A DNA stretch of 64,000 nucleotides from an uncultured Clostridia bacterium (GTDB taxonomy: Bacteria > Bacillota > Clostridia > Oscillospirales > Acutalibacteraceae), in assembly GCA_947598155.1 (NCBI GenBank), contig CANQFC010000004.1:1-64000 (forward strand), given 5' to 3'. The notes under the pieces are model-generated. The model had not been told where the DNA came from. It ran no database searches and was given only the letters and a program-made list of their open reading frames with translations. Shown here one piece after another: positions 1 through 7,869 of this stretch (positions are counted from its first letter, which is position 1; the number at the start of each line of letters is the position of its first letter). Both the position numbers and the translations under genes were made by a program.

Positions 1-73
1 ATATATCAAATAATCAAAAGACCTACATACACGACAAATAATAATCTCTAAACAAAATTGATTAGTAGTTGTC

Positions 74-128
74 GAGTGGGAATAATTTGCGAAGTCTGAA
101 AACCCGCAAAATACTGGGTTTCTGAGCG
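74..128. other. putative left attachment region (attL) of the IME
   Basis: A segment beginning GAGTGGGAATAATTT at 74 recurs as GAGTGGGAGTGATTT at 12395. The resemblance continues for about 50 bases in the same order, for example CCCGCAAAATACTGGG here against CCCGTAAAATAAGG on the right. The two copies bracket the integrase-mobilization-defence block and are the best candidates for its ends. They are imperfect, so the exact crossover is not resolved. The reading is inference. Confidence 0.45.
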
Positions 129-140
129 CTAAAACCCCAA

Positions 141-162
141 TTTGATAGCAAAATGATAGCAG
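141..162 (+). repeat. integrase arm-type repeats, left end
   Basis: Two copies of the heptamer GATAGCA lie in tandem here, inside TTTGATAGCA and AAATGATAGCA. Related copies sit at the other end (12259-12295). Tandem short repeats just inside both ends are typical of arm sites bound by the N-terminal domain of Tn916-family tyrosine integrases. The binding role is inferred. Confidence 0.5.
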
Positions 163-231
163 GCTGAAAAACGCATTTATTGTGCGTTCTCTGCGGTTTT
201 CGGGTACAATTAAATTATCTTAATAAATTCT

Positions 232-272
232 AAAAAGGCATTACTGACTTTTGCAGTCAGTAATGCCTTTTT
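232..272. terminator. bidirectional intrinsic terminator
   Basis: The perfect 17-bp stem AAAAAGGCATTACTGAC (232-248) pairs with 256-272 around a 7-base loop, with a T-run on both strands. It ends the leftward gene whose stop is at 277. Two relatives of this hairpin occur at 19.17 and 21.94 kb. Confidence 0.85.
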
Positions 273-276
273 GCGT

Positions 277-933
277 TTATTTACTTAAAGTACAGAATGT
301 ATTTCCGAGTTGATTAGTTTGGATATATCGTTGCGTATGACTACCGCTGACACTTCCTATACTCATAGATTTCATAGCAGAATCTAAAAGACCTAATGCA
401 ATTAGTCTATCGGCTTGATATACAGGACATTGTGAGGTATCAGAAACTTGTTTGTTATAAACAGCGAATAACAACTTGATATCGGAAACGAACATACGTG
501 AAGTTACTTCTGATAGTTCACAGAAGGTATCCCAATTTATTTGTTGTTCCACATAAGCTCTATAAAAGCGTGCTAATATTTCTGACTTTTTCAAATCAAC
601 ATTTGAGTTTAATGTTATTAGCACACGCCCCAATTCATCTTCTGCAAATTTGGGATTGCTATAAAGATGTTCTTTATATTTTTGTAGTTTAGCAGGAGTG
701 ATCGATTTCTCGTTGAATGTATTGATAAATTTAATTGTTTGTTTCAATAGGTTTCTATCATGTAAATTCTGAGCAGTTTTACCTATTCCAACTAAAACAC
801 TAACGATAGGCACACTTTTGAAAACACCGTCATCTAAAAGGCTATCAATACCCAATTCAGCCATATCGATGCAAGCATCGCTTAAGGTTGAATCAAACAA
901 TGTTGTTTCAAATGCAGGAACTATTTTATCCAT
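277..933 (-). CDS. uncharacterised IME protein of 218 aa
   Basis: I do not recognise a named domain. The protein is soluble and mixed alpha-helical. It has a hydrophobic, Gly-containing stretch near residues 35-52 (ending GIGKTAQNL) followed by a basic helix (DRNLLKQTIKF), and no membrane span or signal peptide. The start has a GAAAGGAT ribosome binding site. It lies 15 bases behind the XRE regulator on the same strand, so the two are almost certainly co-transcribed, and it is followed by a strong terminator. The pairing with a regulator at the element end suggests a role in element control, immunity or host fitness, but the sequence does not show which. Confidence 0.75.
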   Translation of the reverse strand: MDKIVPAFETTLFDSTLSDACIDMAELGIDSLLDDGVFKSVPIVSVLVGIGKTAQNLHDRNLLKQTIKFINTFNEKSITPAKLQKYKEHLYSNPKFAEDELGRVLITLNSNVDLKKSEILARFYRAYVEQQINWDTFCELSEVTSRMFVSDIKLLFAVYNKQVSDTSQCPVYQADRLIALGLLDSAMKSMSIGSVSGSHTQRYIQTNQLGNTFCTLSK

Positions 934-948
934 AATTTATCCTTTCGA

Positions 949-1392
949 TTATTTTTGAGGATAGTTATAACGCCAATTATCGTATTCCTCTCTAGAAATT
1001 TCGCCGTTCTTCAGCTTATCAGCTTGTTCTTTCCAAGCAGAGAACATCTCAAACATCGTTATGTAATTTGTACCCATACCCTTATCTAAATGTAGACAAA
1101 CCTCTCCGTCTAATTCCGTAATTTTAAGACCGTATAAATCTTCAAGAGTAAATAAAGTGTGCATTAAGCCGTTATAGCTGTCAATGTCAGGTACGGTTAA
1201 AGCACTTGCGGATATATCGAATACTTCAGCAAGGTTGTTAGTAAGGTCTGCTTTAGGCGTTCTTGAGCCGGATTCGTACTGCGCCATACGGATGTCTGCG
1301 GTTTTCTCCGGAAAACCGACTTGCATACCAAGATATTTTTGAGTCATTCCTCTTAAATTTCTAAAGAATCTTATTCTTTCACCGATAGCCAT
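949..1392 (-). CDS. XRE-family helix-turn-helix regulator
   Basis: The 147-residue protein has an N-terminal Cro/CI-type HTH at about residues 5-60 (IGERIRFFRNLRGMTQKYLG, then YESGSRTPKADL) and a C-terminal region of about 80 residues rich in acidic and aromatic residues. The start follows GAGAGGAG at good spacing. It is divergent from the excisionase-integrase operon, and the 260 bases between hold promoters for both directions. It is therefore a plausible repressor of element excision and of its own transcription. It is first in a two-gene leftward operon with the unknown 218-aa protein. The HTH assignment is secure and the target is inferred. Confidence 0.9.
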   Translation of the reverse strand: MAIGERIRFFRNLRGMTQKYLGMQVGFPEKTADIRMAQYESGSRTPKADLTNNLAEVFDISASALTVPDIDSYNGLMHTLFTLEDLYGLKITELDGEVCLHLDKGMGTNYITMFEMFSAWKEQADKLKNGEISREEYDNWRYNYPQK

Positions 1393-1422
1393 AAAATTGC
1401 TCCTCTCGTTATTCTAAAATAG

Positions 1423-1452
1423 AGTATAGCATAATAAGTTAATCGTTGTCAA
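1423..1452 (-). promoter_or_regulatory. sigma-A promoter for the XRE regulator
   Basis: On the minus strand TTGACA (1452-1447) is separated by 18 bases from TATACT (1428-1423), about 30 bases upstream of the XRE start codon. Confidence 0.75.
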
Positions 1453-1494
1453 GACAACCAAAGCAAAAAAAGTAAATATTTTCTCGAAAACCAC

Positions 1495-1523
1495 TTGACT
1501 TTACGGAATTTGTTTAGTATAAT
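1495..1523 (+). promoter_or_regulatory. sigma-A promoter for excisionase-integrase operon
   Basis: TTGACT (1495-1500) and TATAAT (1518-1523) are separated by exactly 17 bases. The transcript would have a leader of about 145 bases before the excisionase start. That leader contains short GC-rich complementary segments around 1570-1635, but I could not assign them to a known RNA. Confidence 0.8.
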
Positions 1524-1673
1524 AGTTAAGCAAATAGCGTTAAGTCTATTTCTAACAACTGAATAACCGTCATATGTCACGGTAATGGCATATCCGCTCG
1601 GGCAAATCGGAATGCGGTCAGAAAGTTCTCCGACACTAAATAATTGTAAAAAATGAAAGAAAGGATGATGAAA

Positions 1674-1871
1674 ATGGCAGACAAAATGTTTTTGCGTGTT
1701 GAAGATGTTGCGGAAGAAATGGGAGTTTCCATATCCTATGCCTACAAGCTTATACGCAAGTTAAATAAAGAATTAAAGGCAACCGGATGTATAACAATAC
1801 CCGGCAGGATTGACCGAAAATTCTTCCACGAAAAATTTTATTCAACTAAAACAACAGAAAGGAAAGATTAA
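1674..1871 (+). CDS. xis: excisionase-like HTH protein
   Basis: This small basic protein (65 residues from the ATG at 1674) has a MerR/excisionase-type HTH at the N-terminus (LRVEDVAEEMGVSISYAYKLI). It directly precedes the integrase, with one base between its stop and the integrase start. Such proteins act as recombination directionality factors that bend DNA at the element ends during excision. I chose 1674 rather than the upstream ATGs at 1653, 1665 and 1668 because AAAGG lies 9 bases before it. The family call rests on HTH pattern and position. Confidence 0.8.
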   Translation: MADKMFLRVEDVAEEMGVSISYAYKLIRKLNKELKATGCITIPGRIDRKFFHEKFYSTKTTERKD

Positions 1872-1872
1872 A

Positions 1873-2952
1873 ATGGGAGCATTCAAAAATGAGAAGAACG
1901 GCACTTGGTATGTGCAGTTTCGATATACGGACTGGCGAGGCGAACGACAGCAAAAATTAAAGCGAGGGTTCGCAACAAAACGAGAAGCACAGGAATGGGA
2001 ACGAGAGTTTTTGATGCAAAAGCAGGCTGATGTAACGATGAGCTTTGAAAGCTTTGCAGAACTTTATGAGAAGGATGTAAAGCCAAGGCTCAAAGAAAAC
2101 ACATGGCTTACAAAGGAAAGCATTATTGAGAAGAAAATCCTGCCTTATTTTGCAAAGCGCAGACTGTGCGATATTACGGCAAAGGATGTCATCGAATGGC
2201 AGAATGAAATCAGAGAACTTACCGATAAGAGCGGCAAGAAGTATTCTCAAACCTATCTGAAAACCGTTCACAATCAGTTAAGCGCTCTGTTTAACCATGC
2301 CGTACGCTATTACGGCTTGAAATCCAATCCTGCAGCAATCGCTGGAAATATGGGAACGGAGGAACGAAAAGAAATGCAATTCTGGACTTTGGAAGAATAC
2401 AAGAAATTTTCCGAAGCAATGATGGACAAAACCATTTCTTTTTACGCTTTTGAAATGCTTTATTGGTGCGGTATCCGTGAGGGCGAAATGCTTGCCTTAA
2501 CGCCTAAAGATTTTGACTTCAAAGCGGAAACGGTCACGATTAACAAATCGTATCAGCGTTTAAAAGGCAGAGATGTTATCACTACGCCTAAGACAAAGAA
2601 AAGCAACCGCACAATTAAAATGCCGAAATTCCTTTGTGAAGAAATGCAGGAATATCTCGTTATGTTTTACGGTGCCGGAGAAAACGACAGAATTTTTCCC
2701 GTTTCAAAGAGCTATATGCATCACGAAATGGACAGAGGTGCAAAAGAAGCAGGCGTCAAGCGTATAAGAATACACGATTTAAGACATTCGCATGTTTCGC
2801 TTTTAATAGAAATGGGATTTACAGCCTTAGCCATTGCGGACAGACTCGGACACGAAAGCATTGAAGTTACTTACCGATATGCACACTTGTTCCCCTCAAA
2901 GCAAACCGAAATGGCAAATAAATTGGATGACTTGGGAAAAGGAGATTTTTAG
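1873..2952 (+). CDS. int: tyrosine recombinase (integrase)
   Basis: This 359-residue site-specific recombinase catalyses integration and excision of the element. An N-terminal arm-binding domain (residues 1-50, GTWYVQFRYTDWRG) precedes an SAM-like core-binding domain (about 55-155) and the catalytic domain. The catalytic Arg is in GIREGE, the His-x-x-Arg in HDLRHSH, the second His in LGHES, and the nucleophilic Tyr in VTYRYAHL. All are present, so the enzyme looks active. The start at 1873 follows AAAGGAAAG; a longer reading frame from 1810 would overlap the excisionase and lacks support. It resembles Tn916/ICE-type integrases of Firmicutes. Confidence 0.96.
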   Translation: MGAFKNEKNGTWYVQFRYTDWRGERQQKLKRGFATKREAQEWEREFLMQKQADVTMSFESFAELYEKDVKPRLKENTWLTKESIIEKKILPYFAKRRLCDITAKDVIEWQNEIRELTDKSGKKYSQTYLKTVHNQLSALFNHAVRYYGLKSNPAAIAGNMGTEERKEMQFWTLEEYKKFSEAMMDKTISFYAFEMLYWCGIREGEMLALTPKDFDFKAETVTINKSYQRLKGRDVITTPKTKKSNRTIKMPKFLCEEMQEYLVMFYGAGENDRIFPVSKSYMHHEMDRGAKEAGVKRIRIHDLRHSHVSLLIEMGFTALAIADRLGHESIEVTYRYAHLFPSKQTEMANKLDDLGKGDF

Positions 2953-2953
2953 G

Positions 2954-3289
2954 ATGTCAGCAAAAAACAGAGACGAACACAACCGATGGAGAAATATAAC
3001 CGTAGGTTTTCGAGTATCGCCCGAAGAAAACGAACTACTGAACAGGGCTGTAGCCTTATCAGGTTTACCGAAACAAGAATACTGCTACCAAAAATGTATG
3101 AACAGAGATGTCGTTGTTCAGGGTAATCCGAGAGTGTATAAAGCACTCAAAAATGAACTTGCCGCCGTGCTTCAAGAGTTACAGAGAATTGAATCCGGTA
3201 GCGATGTGAATGATGAGTTACTTAATATTATTGAACTTATTACCGATATTCTCGGCGGTCTGAAAGGAGAGGACAATAATGGAGAATAA
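2954..3289 (+). CDS. MobC-like mobilization accessory protein
   Basis: The 111-residue protein has a ribbon-helix-helix-like N-terminal half (ITVGFRVSPEENELLNRAVA, then LSGLPKQEY) and a helical C-terminal half. This is the layout of plasmid mobilization relaxosome proteins that bind oriT DNA and assist the relaxase. It starts one base after the integrase stop with GGAG upstream, and its end overlaps the next gene by 11 bases. The role in mobilization is inferred from family resemblance and from the relaxase 1.4 kb downstream. Confidence 0.75.
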   Translation: MSAKNRDEHNRWRNITVGFRVSPEENELLNRAVALSGLPKQEYCYQKCMNRDVVVQGNPRVYKALKNELAAVLQELQRIESGSDVNDELLNIIELITDILGGLKGEDNNGE

Positions 3290-4421
3290 AAAAGAAATGA
3301 CCGCTCCAAACGTATCTGTTGGCGCAGATACGGAGCAGTCAATCCAAAAATGTATTGATATTAGTATAAACGATAACGATGAAAATATCAAGTGTTTTGA
3401 AGAAATGCAAAGAGAGTTGATGTTAAGCTTAGACCCGTCATATCTCAAAACAATTTCAATGAGCGAGCTATACGATGCCGTGTACCAGAGCAAACCGCCG
3501 CTGATTGACGGTCTACTATACCCCGGCACATATATTTTTGCAGGAGCGCCGAAGCTGGGCAAGAGTTTCCTTATGGCACAGCTTGCTTACCATATCAGCA
3601 CGGGTATACCGCTTTGGAATTATACCGTCCGAAAAGGAACTGTGCTGTACCTTGCTCTTGAAGATGATTATCACAGATTGCAGGAAAGGCTGTACCGAAT
3701 GTTTGGAACGGAAAGTACAGAAGATTTGTATTTTTCTGTTTCGGCTGGTCAGCTTGGAAACAGTCTCGACGAACAGCTTACAAGGTTTATGGCTGAACAC
3801 CCCGATACAAAACTGATCATCATAGACACGCTTCAAAAGGTTCGAGAGGTCGGCGGAGATAGTTACAGCTATGCAAACGATTATGAAATTATCACAAGGC
3901 TCAAAAAGTTTGCGGACAGCTGCGGGATATGTCTGTTGCTTGTTCACCACACACGCAAGCAGAATGCCGATGATAAATTTGATATGATTTCAGGCACTAA
4001 CGGATTGCTCTGCGCCGCTGACGGAGGTTTTATTCTTCGGAAAGAAAAGCGTACAAGCAATGCCGCCACGCTTGAAGTATCAGGCAGAGACCAGCCCGAC
4101 CAGAAAATTTATCTGAACCGTAATCCTGAAATGCTTGTATGGGAGCTTGAGAAAACAGAAACGGAACTGTGGAAACAACCGCCTGATCCGTTGCTTGAAA
4201 ATATCGCTGATAAAATCGCAAGAGGAAACTCAGAATGGCAAGGCACTCCCACAGAGCTTGTAGACTTTCTCGGCGTTGATATAAAAGCAAACGCTTTGAC
4301 GATGAAGCTGAATATCAATGCAGGGCGATTGTTCAATGAGTATGGAATCCGTTATCAAAACAAACGCTGTCACGATGGGCACAGGGTTAGTCTTGCGTTG
4401 GAACAGCGTGACGATGCGTGA
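3279..4421 (+). CDS. RepA-like AAA-family ATPase
   Basis: The 380-residue protein has a RecA-fold ATPase core with Walker A GAPKLGKS near residue 90, Walker B LIIIDTL near residue 185 and an arginine-rich sensor segment. It belongs to the AAA_25/RepA-type hexameric helicase group common on clostridial plasmids and IMEs. There it is thought to support replication of the excised circle or to work with mobilization. The C-terminal 110 residues look like a winged-helix module (PTELVDFLGV). It overlaps the MobC-like gene and is followed by a 246-base hairpin-rich non-coding region. Confidence 0.85.
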   Translation: MENKKEMTAPNVSVGADTEQSIQKCIDISINDNDENIKCFEEMQRELMLSLDPSYLKTISMSELYDAVYQSKPPLIDGLLYPGTYIFAGAPKLGKSFLMAQLAYHISTGIPLWNYTVRKGTVLYLALEDDYHRLQERLYRMFGTESTEDLYFSVSAGQLGNSLDEQLTRFMAEHPDTKLIIIDTLQKVREVGGDSYSYANDYEIITRLKKFADSCGICLLLVHHTRKQNADDKFDMISGTNGLLCAADGGFILRKEKRTSNAATLEVSGRDQPDQKIYLNRNPEMLVWELEKTETELWKQPPDPLLENIADKIARGNSEWQGTPTELVDFLGVDIKANALTMKLNINAGRLFNEYGIRYQNKRCHDGHRVSLALEQRDDA

Positions 4422-4508
4422 CGGTCGTGTCGGTGTTTTAGGCGGTACTCAAAACATCGTCACCATCGACACAGACCGACACGGATAAAGTTTTTGCAGG
4501 GTGCAGGT

Positions 4509-4644
4509 GGCTTTTTTCAAAAAGCCGTCCCTGCCTCTCGGAGAGCGCAAAACCTGCTTGCAGGTTGCATTTTTGATAGGCTCGCCTGTCAAAAGTGCTT
4601 TTGCGTTACTCTTGACAAGAGTAACAGAACCCCGGCTACGCCGG
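4509..4644 (+). other. hairpin cluster, candidate oriT
   Basis: Five inverted repeats are packed into 136 bases directly upstream of the relaxase gene: 4509-4526, 4551-4566 (7-bp arms, TT loop), 4571-4594 (11-bp arms with one wobble), 4605-4625 (GTTACTCTT/AAGAGTAAC around GAC) and 4632-4644. MobV relaxases nick at hairpins just upstream of their own gene, so this is the expected place for the transfer origin. Which hairpin holds the nick site cannot be read from sequence alone. The last hairpin may instead be a terminator or translational element. Confidence 0.5.
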
Positions 4645-4667
4645 ATAAGGAAAGGATGTGAGATTTT

Positions 4668-5869
4668 ATGAAAAGAACGATAAGCGCAATGGTCGGTAAA
4701 GGCTCTGTCAATCATAACAGCCGCAAGTTCAAAGCGGAAAATGTAGACGGCAGCCGAACACATCTCAATATCGACTACTGCAATGAAAACATCAAAAAGG
4801 TTTATCACGAATTGTTCGATGAGGCACTTAAAAAGTACAACGATAAACAGACAAGAGCCGACCGCAAGATAGAGAATTACTATGAAAAAATCCGTAATTC
4901 AAAGCAAGAAAGCCGTTTCACGAACTGATTTTACAGATCGGCGATAAGGAAAATATGAGCGCTGAAAGCGAAAACGGTGAGCTTGCCCGACAGATTTTAG
5001 ATGAATACTATCGTGGGTTTCAGGAAAGAAATCCTCAGTTAAAAGTGTTCTCGGCTCATCTGCATATGGACGAAGCAACACCACATTTGCATATTGATTT
5101 TGTTCCGTTCACCACCGGAAGCAAGCGAGGACTTGATACAAGAGTGTCACTCAAACAGGTGCTTGCCGCACAAGGATTTAAGGGCGGAACCCGTGGGGAT
5201 ACCGAGTGGAATCAGTGGGTCAGCGCAGAAAAATCCGCACTCGAATTTGTTATGGAACGCCACGGAATTGAGTGGGAACACAAGGGTACTCACGAAAAAC
5301 ATCTGTCTGTTTTGGATTACAAAAAGCAGGAGCGAGAAAAGGAAATCGCTGTATTGGACAACCAACTGGCCGAGAAAAAAGACGAGTTTCAAACGGTGCA
5401 AAGCCGTATTCAAAACTACGATAACGGCACGCAGGTTATTGAGGAATTGGAAAAGCGCATTGAAACCGACAGCGAATTTCAGCTGCTCGATCCACCTGCT
5501 TTAATGTCGGCAAAGTCCTATAAACAGAAATTCGTTGACCCGCTGATAAAGAAACTGAAAGATGTAATCAAAGAGGTGTTTTACCGTTATTATCACGCTC
5601 TTGATAGCTATCACCGACTTAATAATACTAACGCAAACCTTTATTGTGAGAACGATCGGCTGAGCAAAATCAACGACCGTTTGACAGATGAAAATACTAC
5701 GCTTCGTGCAGATAATAGAGATTTTAGATTGCTCCGCAAGGTGTTCGGGAGTCAGCAAATCGATGCACTGATCTCACAGGCAAAGGAGCAGGAACAGCAA
5801 CGCAAGCACACAAAACAACCGTCTAATCAGCGCACAAAGCGCATTAGAAATAATGATTTTGAAAGGTAG
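4668..5869 (+). pseudogene. MobV-family relaxase, single-base frameshift
   Basis: The gene encodes a Pre/Mob-type relaxase that would nick oriT and pilot DNA during conjugative mobilization. The N-terminal part (4668-4928) has the family signature with SRKF and an HLN motif, and the second part (from about 4912) holds the metal-binding motif HMDEATPHLH followed by coiled-coil helices to residue ~400. The two parts are in different frames. Adding one A to the AAA run at 4909-4911 restores a continuous reading (QEKPFHEL). ATG 4955 has no convincing ribosome binding site, so I treat this as one interrupted gene. A base-calling error in a homopolymer is an equally good explanation. The start has GGAAAGGATG upstream. 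Confidence 0.85.
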
Positions 5870-5878
5870 GAAAACAAA

Positions 5879-6259
5879 ATGGCAAAGACAATTTTTGAAG
5901 AAATGGGCGGCACTTACACACAAGTTGGGGATTATTATCTCCCCGATTTGAAACTGCCCGAAGAAGAAAAACAAGCGAACATCGGTGTATGGGGTATGAG
6001 GCATAAACGGTTTTTGAAAGAAAATCACCGTGTACTATATGCTAACCTGATGACTTCGGGAAAGCTTGTTGCATATCTTGATGACATTGAGCAACAGGCA
6101 ACCGCTATGTTTCTCCGGCTGGTAAAAGAACTTGCCGAAAAAGAAAATGTAACCGAAGAACTCAAATCAGCCGACCCAATGCTGTGGGTACAGAAGATGA
6201 ACAGCATTCGTAATCGTGCAACGGAAATTGTAAATGTAGAATTGATTTACACGGTATAA
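5879..6259 (+). CDS. TnpV-family transposon protein
   Basis: This 126-residue protein matches the TnpV pattern found in Tn4451-like and other clostridial mobilizable elements (N-terminal YTQVGDYYLPDL, then GMRHKRFLKENHR). The biochemical role of the family is not known. It follows the relaxase by 9 bases and is closed by an intrinsic terminator, so it is the last gene of the mobilization transcript. Confidence 0.85.
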   Translation: MAKTIFEEMGGTYTQVGDYYLPDLKLPEEEKQANIGVWGMRHKRFLKENHRVLYANLMTSGKLVAYLDDIEQQATAMFLRLVKELAEKENVTEELKSADPMLWVQKMNSIRNRATEIVNVELIYTV

Positions 6260-6265
6260 AGGATA

Positions 6266-6308
6266 CGCCGAGTGTGACTCTTTAACGAGTTGCACTTGGC
6301 GCTTTTTC
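6266..6308 (+). terminator. intrinsic terminator after tnpV
   Basis: GCCGAGTGTGACTC (from 6267) pairs imperfectly with GAGTTGCACTTGGC (to 6300) and is followed by CTTTTTCTTTT. It separates the mobilization operon from the defence cargo. Confidence 0.8.
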
Positions 6309-6491
6309 TTTTCATATAGCGGAAAATTAGAGATGTTAAACGCCTTTGTTTGCAGGCTTTGCAAGACTCAAACTTCAAGAGTTAAGGGCTTTATATTCGG
6401 TGTGCCAATTTAAGCGTTCTAATTGTCTTAAGGCGCTTTTTGCAGTATGACTATATTATACGAATTTATATGTTTTTTGTTTGATACGGTC

Positions 6492-6520
6492 TTGACAAGA
6501 ATAGTTTTATAATTTATAAT
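6492..6520 (+). promoter_or_regulatory. near-consensus sigma-A promoter of the RM-Kiwa cassette
   Basis: TTGACA (6492-6497) and TATAAT (6515-6520) are separated by 17 bases, an exact match to the Firmicutes housekeeping consensus. It lies 79 bases before the controller gene. The next 42 bases contain an operator-like inverted repeat. The preceding 6310-6490 is AT-rich and I see no gene in it. Confidence 0.9.
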
Positions 6521-6525
6521 ATAAA

Positions 6526-6562
6526 TACCGATATATCGGCGTTTATTCACTAAATATCGGTA
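6526..6562 (+). promoter_or_regulatory. operator-like inverted repeats (C-box candidate)
   Basis: TACCGATAT (6526-6534) is exactly inverted as ATATCGGTA (6554-6562). The first half also sits inside a perfect palindrome, CCGATATATCGG (6528-6539). This overlaps the predicted transcription start, just downstream of the -10 box. It is the natural binding site for the HTH controller encoded next, giving negative autoregulation. Binding itself is inferred. Confidence 0.65.
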
Positions 6563-6598
6563 ATGTTTTATAACAGATCGCTACGAGAGGTGCTATTG

Positions 6599-6796
6599 AT
6601 GGTTTCATATGATAAATTATGGAAAAAGTTGATAGACTTGAAACTGAAAAAGAAAGACTTAAAAGATATGACCGGCATCGGTTCGACAACAATGTCAAAA
6701 CTAACCAATAACGAACCGGTTTCTATGGCTGTAATGATAAAAATATGTATTGCGCTAAAATGCAATATCGGCGATGTAATGGATGTAATATTATGA
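6599..6796 (+). CDS. small Cro/C1-type HTH controller
   Basis: This 65-residue protein is nearly all HTH (SYDKLWKKLIDLKLKKKDLK, then TGIGSTTMSKL and GDVMDVIL), of the HTH_26/YozG type. I chose 6599 because GAGAGG lies 8 bases upstream; an in-frame ATG at 6563 falls inside the operator repeat. Its stop overlaps the first methyltransferase start as ATGA, so translation is coupled. Small HTH proteins at the head of restriction-modification operons usually act as controller proteins that delay nuclease expression. That role here is inferred from position and the adjacent palindromes. Confidence 0.85.
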   Translation: MVSYDKLWKKLIDLKLKKKDLKDMTGIGSTTMSKLTNNEPVSMAVMIKICIALKCNIGDVMDVIL

Positions 6797-7869
6797 ATAA
6801 AAAGAGATTAAAAGGCGTTTCCCTTTTTGCAAGCGCAGGCATAGGTGAAACTTATTTTAAAAACATAGGTATAGACATTGTCGTAGCTAATGAATTGATT
6901 GAACGTAGAGCGAATTTATACAAGGCTATTAGCCCTGAAACAGATGTAATTTGCGGCGATATTACAGACAAAAATATTTTTAATAAAATAATAGATTCGT
7001 GTCCCGAAAAAGTTGACTTTTTATTAGCTTCTCCGCCTTGTCAAGGTATGAGTGTTGCAGGTAAAAACCGTTGCCAAAAAACAATGGAGTCGGACAAACG
7101 CAACTATTTAATTACCTATGTAGTTAAAGTTATTAAATTAACTAATCCTGATTATGTGCTGATAGAAAACGTCCCTGCTCTTTTAAAATTGAAATTAATG
7201 TATGATTCAAAATATAGAACTGTTTTAGAAATACTACAATATGAGTTCGGCAACGAATACATAATTGATAGCGCTGTTGTCGATTCTGCAGATTATGGGG
7301 TTCCTCAAACAAGGCTAAGAGCTATTATAAAAATGCATAAGCCCGGCACAGTATGGAGTTGGCCTAAGAAAAAGAAAAAAGTAACGGTTGAGCAAGCTAT
7401 CGGAAATTTGCCTTCTTTAGAAGCGGGAGAAAAATCAGATATAAAGTGGCATTTTGCCCGCAAACATACAAAAGAAAACATTTTATGGATGAAGCATACT
7501 CCTACAGGAAAATCCGCTTTTTCCAACCCTGTATACTATCCTCAGAAAAAAGATGGCACAAGAATCAAAGGCTATGAATCGTCTTATCGAAGGATAAGGT
7601 GGGACGCACCTGCTCCAACAATTACCATACGAAACGACTGTATAGCTTCTCAGAGAAACGTGCATCCCGGGAGATTACTGCCTGACGGCACATATTCTGA
7701 TGCTAGAGTATTAACGCCTTTAGAATTAATGTTACTTGATTCGTTGCCTGCAAATTGGAATATCCCCGACGATACGCCTGAATTATTAATTAGACAATGC
7801 ATAGGTGAATCTATCCCGCCGTTAATGCTCAAAGAAATAGTGAGAGGTATTTATGATGAACAAGATTAA
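6793..7869 (+). CDS. DNA cytosine-C5 methyltransferase (first of a pair)
   Basis: The 358-residue enzyme methylates C5 of cytosine at the cassette's recognition site. Motif I is FASAGIGE, motif IV SPPCQG with catalytic Cys83, motif VI LIENVP, motif VIII QTRLR and motif X IGESIPP. The start at 6793 overlaps the controller stop; the upstream frame extension from 6745 lies inside the controller gene and is not real. It ends 17 bases inside the next methyltransferase gene. The two share many segments, including HTPTGKSA and VHPGRLLPDGTYSDARVLT, so they arose by duplication. The variable target-recognition region is about residues 225-290. Confidence 0.96.
   Translation: MNKKRLKGVSLFASAGIGETYFKNIGIDIVVANELIERRANLYKAISPETDVICGDITDKNIFNKIIDSCPEKVDFLLASPPCQGMSVAGKNRCQKTMESDKRNYLITYVVKVIKLTNPDYVLIENVPALLKLKLMYDSKYRTVLEILQYEFGNEYIIDSAVVDSADYGVPQTRLRAIIKMHKPGTVWSWPKKKKKVTVEQAIGNLPSLEAGEKSDIKWHFARKHTKENILWMKHTPTGKSAFSNPVYYPQKKDGTRIKGYESSYRRIRWDAPAPTITIRNDCIASQRNVHPGRLLPDGTYSDARVLTPLELMLLDSLPANWNIPDDTPELLIRQCIGESIPPLMLKEIVRGIYDEQD

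Noticed and set aside
4901-4960. Programmed ribosomal frameshift in the relaxase
   Set aside because: The AAA run is short, there is no evident stimulatory hairpin or upstream Shine-Dalgarno-like signal at the right distance, and a similar one-A loss occurs in an unrelated gene. Deletion or sequencing error is simpler.
6745-6792. N-terminal extension of the first methyltransferase
   Set aside because: The 16 extra residues overlap the controller gene in another frame and lack a ribosome binding site. ATG 6793 gives the standard motif I distance.
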